Positions 63,734 to 64,000 of a stretch of DNA of 64,000 nt are shown one piece after another. The stretch is from Streptomyces sp. NBC_01317 (GTDB taxonomy: Bacteria > Actinomycetota > Actinomycetes > Streptomycetales > Streptomycetaceae). Both the position numbers and the translations under genes were made by a program. The DNA lies in NCBI RefSeq assembly GCF_035961655.1, contig NZ_CP108393.1, forward strand, positions 1,550,001 through 1,614,000. The letters are read 5' to 3'. How positions within the stretch are numbered: position 1 is the first letter of the stretch; every line of letters begins with the position of its first letter. The notes under the pieces are model-generated. The model saw only the letters and a program-made list of their open reading frames with translations. It did no database searches and was not told the origin of the DNA.

Positions 63734-64000
63734 TCAGCTGCTCCGACGATCGTCGACCTCGACGGACAGGTGCGGCCACAGCGCTGCGAGCTGCGACAGC
63801 TCGCCCGCGATTGATCCGGCCGCTGCGCGCAGGGGCTCGTCGGGGCGGAAGTGGACAGTAGTGCCGGTCGTGCCGTCGTCGGAGATCGGTGTCAGGCCGG
63901 TCGTGGGGATGCCGAACTCGTAGCGTTGATTCCAGGCTCCACCTACGCGGCGGTTGGTGTGGACGAGCCATTCGCTGAGCGCCGCAACAACGGACATCCC
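63734..64000 (-). CDS. GyrB-like GHKL ATPase fragment, N-terminus beyond window
   Basis: The last 88 residues of a protein related to the ATPase domain of DNA gyrase B. GMSVVAALSEWLVHTNRR, NQRYEFGIPTTGL and DGTTGTTVHFRPD match the end of the GyrB/ParE GHKL domain. The protein then stops after about 25 more residues, where real GyrB continues into transducer and TOPRIM domains, so it is a stand-alone ATPase-domain paralog or a truncated gene. Its true start lies past base 64000. Confidence 0.75.
   Translation of the reverse strand, partial: GMSVVAALSEWLVHTNRRVGGAWNQRYEFGIPTTGLTPISDDGTTGTTVHFRPDEPLRAAAGSIAGELSQLAALWPHLSVEVDDRRSS

Overview
The window comes from a high-GC actinomycete, almost certainly Streptomyces: third-codon-position GC is very high, many genes start with GTG or TTG, ATGA/GTGA/TGATG overlaps are common, several promoters look leaderless, and the families are typical of the genus (IclR-type AllR, XRE-DUF397 pair, DUF5955, TIGR03086, HisKA_3 two-component system, GH46 chitosanases). 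The gene order allR-allB-alc next to a malate synthase recalls the allantoin region of Streptomyces coelicolor; that comparison is from memory, not from a search. No rRNA, tRNA, CRISPR array, insertion sequence or prophage was seen.

Layout. 1-4 kb: two DHA2-type MFS exporters flank a ketopantoate-reductase-like gene. 4-11 kb: a sugar/polyol uptake set (lipoprotein receptor, permease, ATPase, then a ROK sugar kinase and a coupled membrane protein), a GntR/HutC regulator, and a divergent Gfo/Idh/MocA dehydrogenase, with a clear inverted-repeat operator between regulator and dehydrogenase. 11-15 kb: histidine kinase, response regulator and cytochrome P450 in one operon, then a RibD/DHFR-like reductase. 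15-22 kb: allantoin block (allantoinase, allantoicase, AllR, DUF5955, MobA-like protein, malate synthase). 22-31 kb: accessory genes including an HxlR/MFS divergent pair, two GH46 chitosanases, a small PLL-like secreted protein and a large GH92 alpha-mannosidase. 31-35 kb: urate block (8-oxoguanine deaminase, urate oxidase, HIU hydrolase, OHCU decarboxylase). 35-39 kb: MFS, a YheO-like regulator coupled to a UPF0045 protein, and PhzF. 39-43.4 kb: glyoxylate block (Hyi, GlxR, Gcl). 43-49 kb: small hypothetical genes, XRE-DUF397, NmrA/TetR. 49-56 kb: two coupled acyl-CoA synthetases opposite a GAF-LuxR regulator, and a DapDC-like decarboxylase with a short leader ORF. 56-64 kb: VWA/secreted pair, Tat-exported lactonase-like propeller, GH9 cellulase, a 2OG-Fe(II) oxygenase and the end of a GyrB-like ATPase fragment.

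How the genes fit. The 8-oxoguanine deaminase, Uox, UraH and UraD lead from oxidised guanine and urate to allantoin. AllB and Alc take allantoin to ureidoglycolate and urea. Glyoxylate then goes to malate (AceB) or, through Gcl, Hyi and GlxR, to glycerate. Neither a ureidoglycolate lyase nor a glycerate kinase was recognised here. Two different palindromes mark the pathway: a TCAAC-N5-TTGAA element lies on the core promoters of allB, aceB and the uraD operon, and a TTCCG-N5-CGGAA element lies at hyi and twice at gcl. This split control of one pathway, a four-hairpin array between convergent glxR and gcl, and a 16-codon leader ORF before the DapDC-like gene are the most interesting signals.
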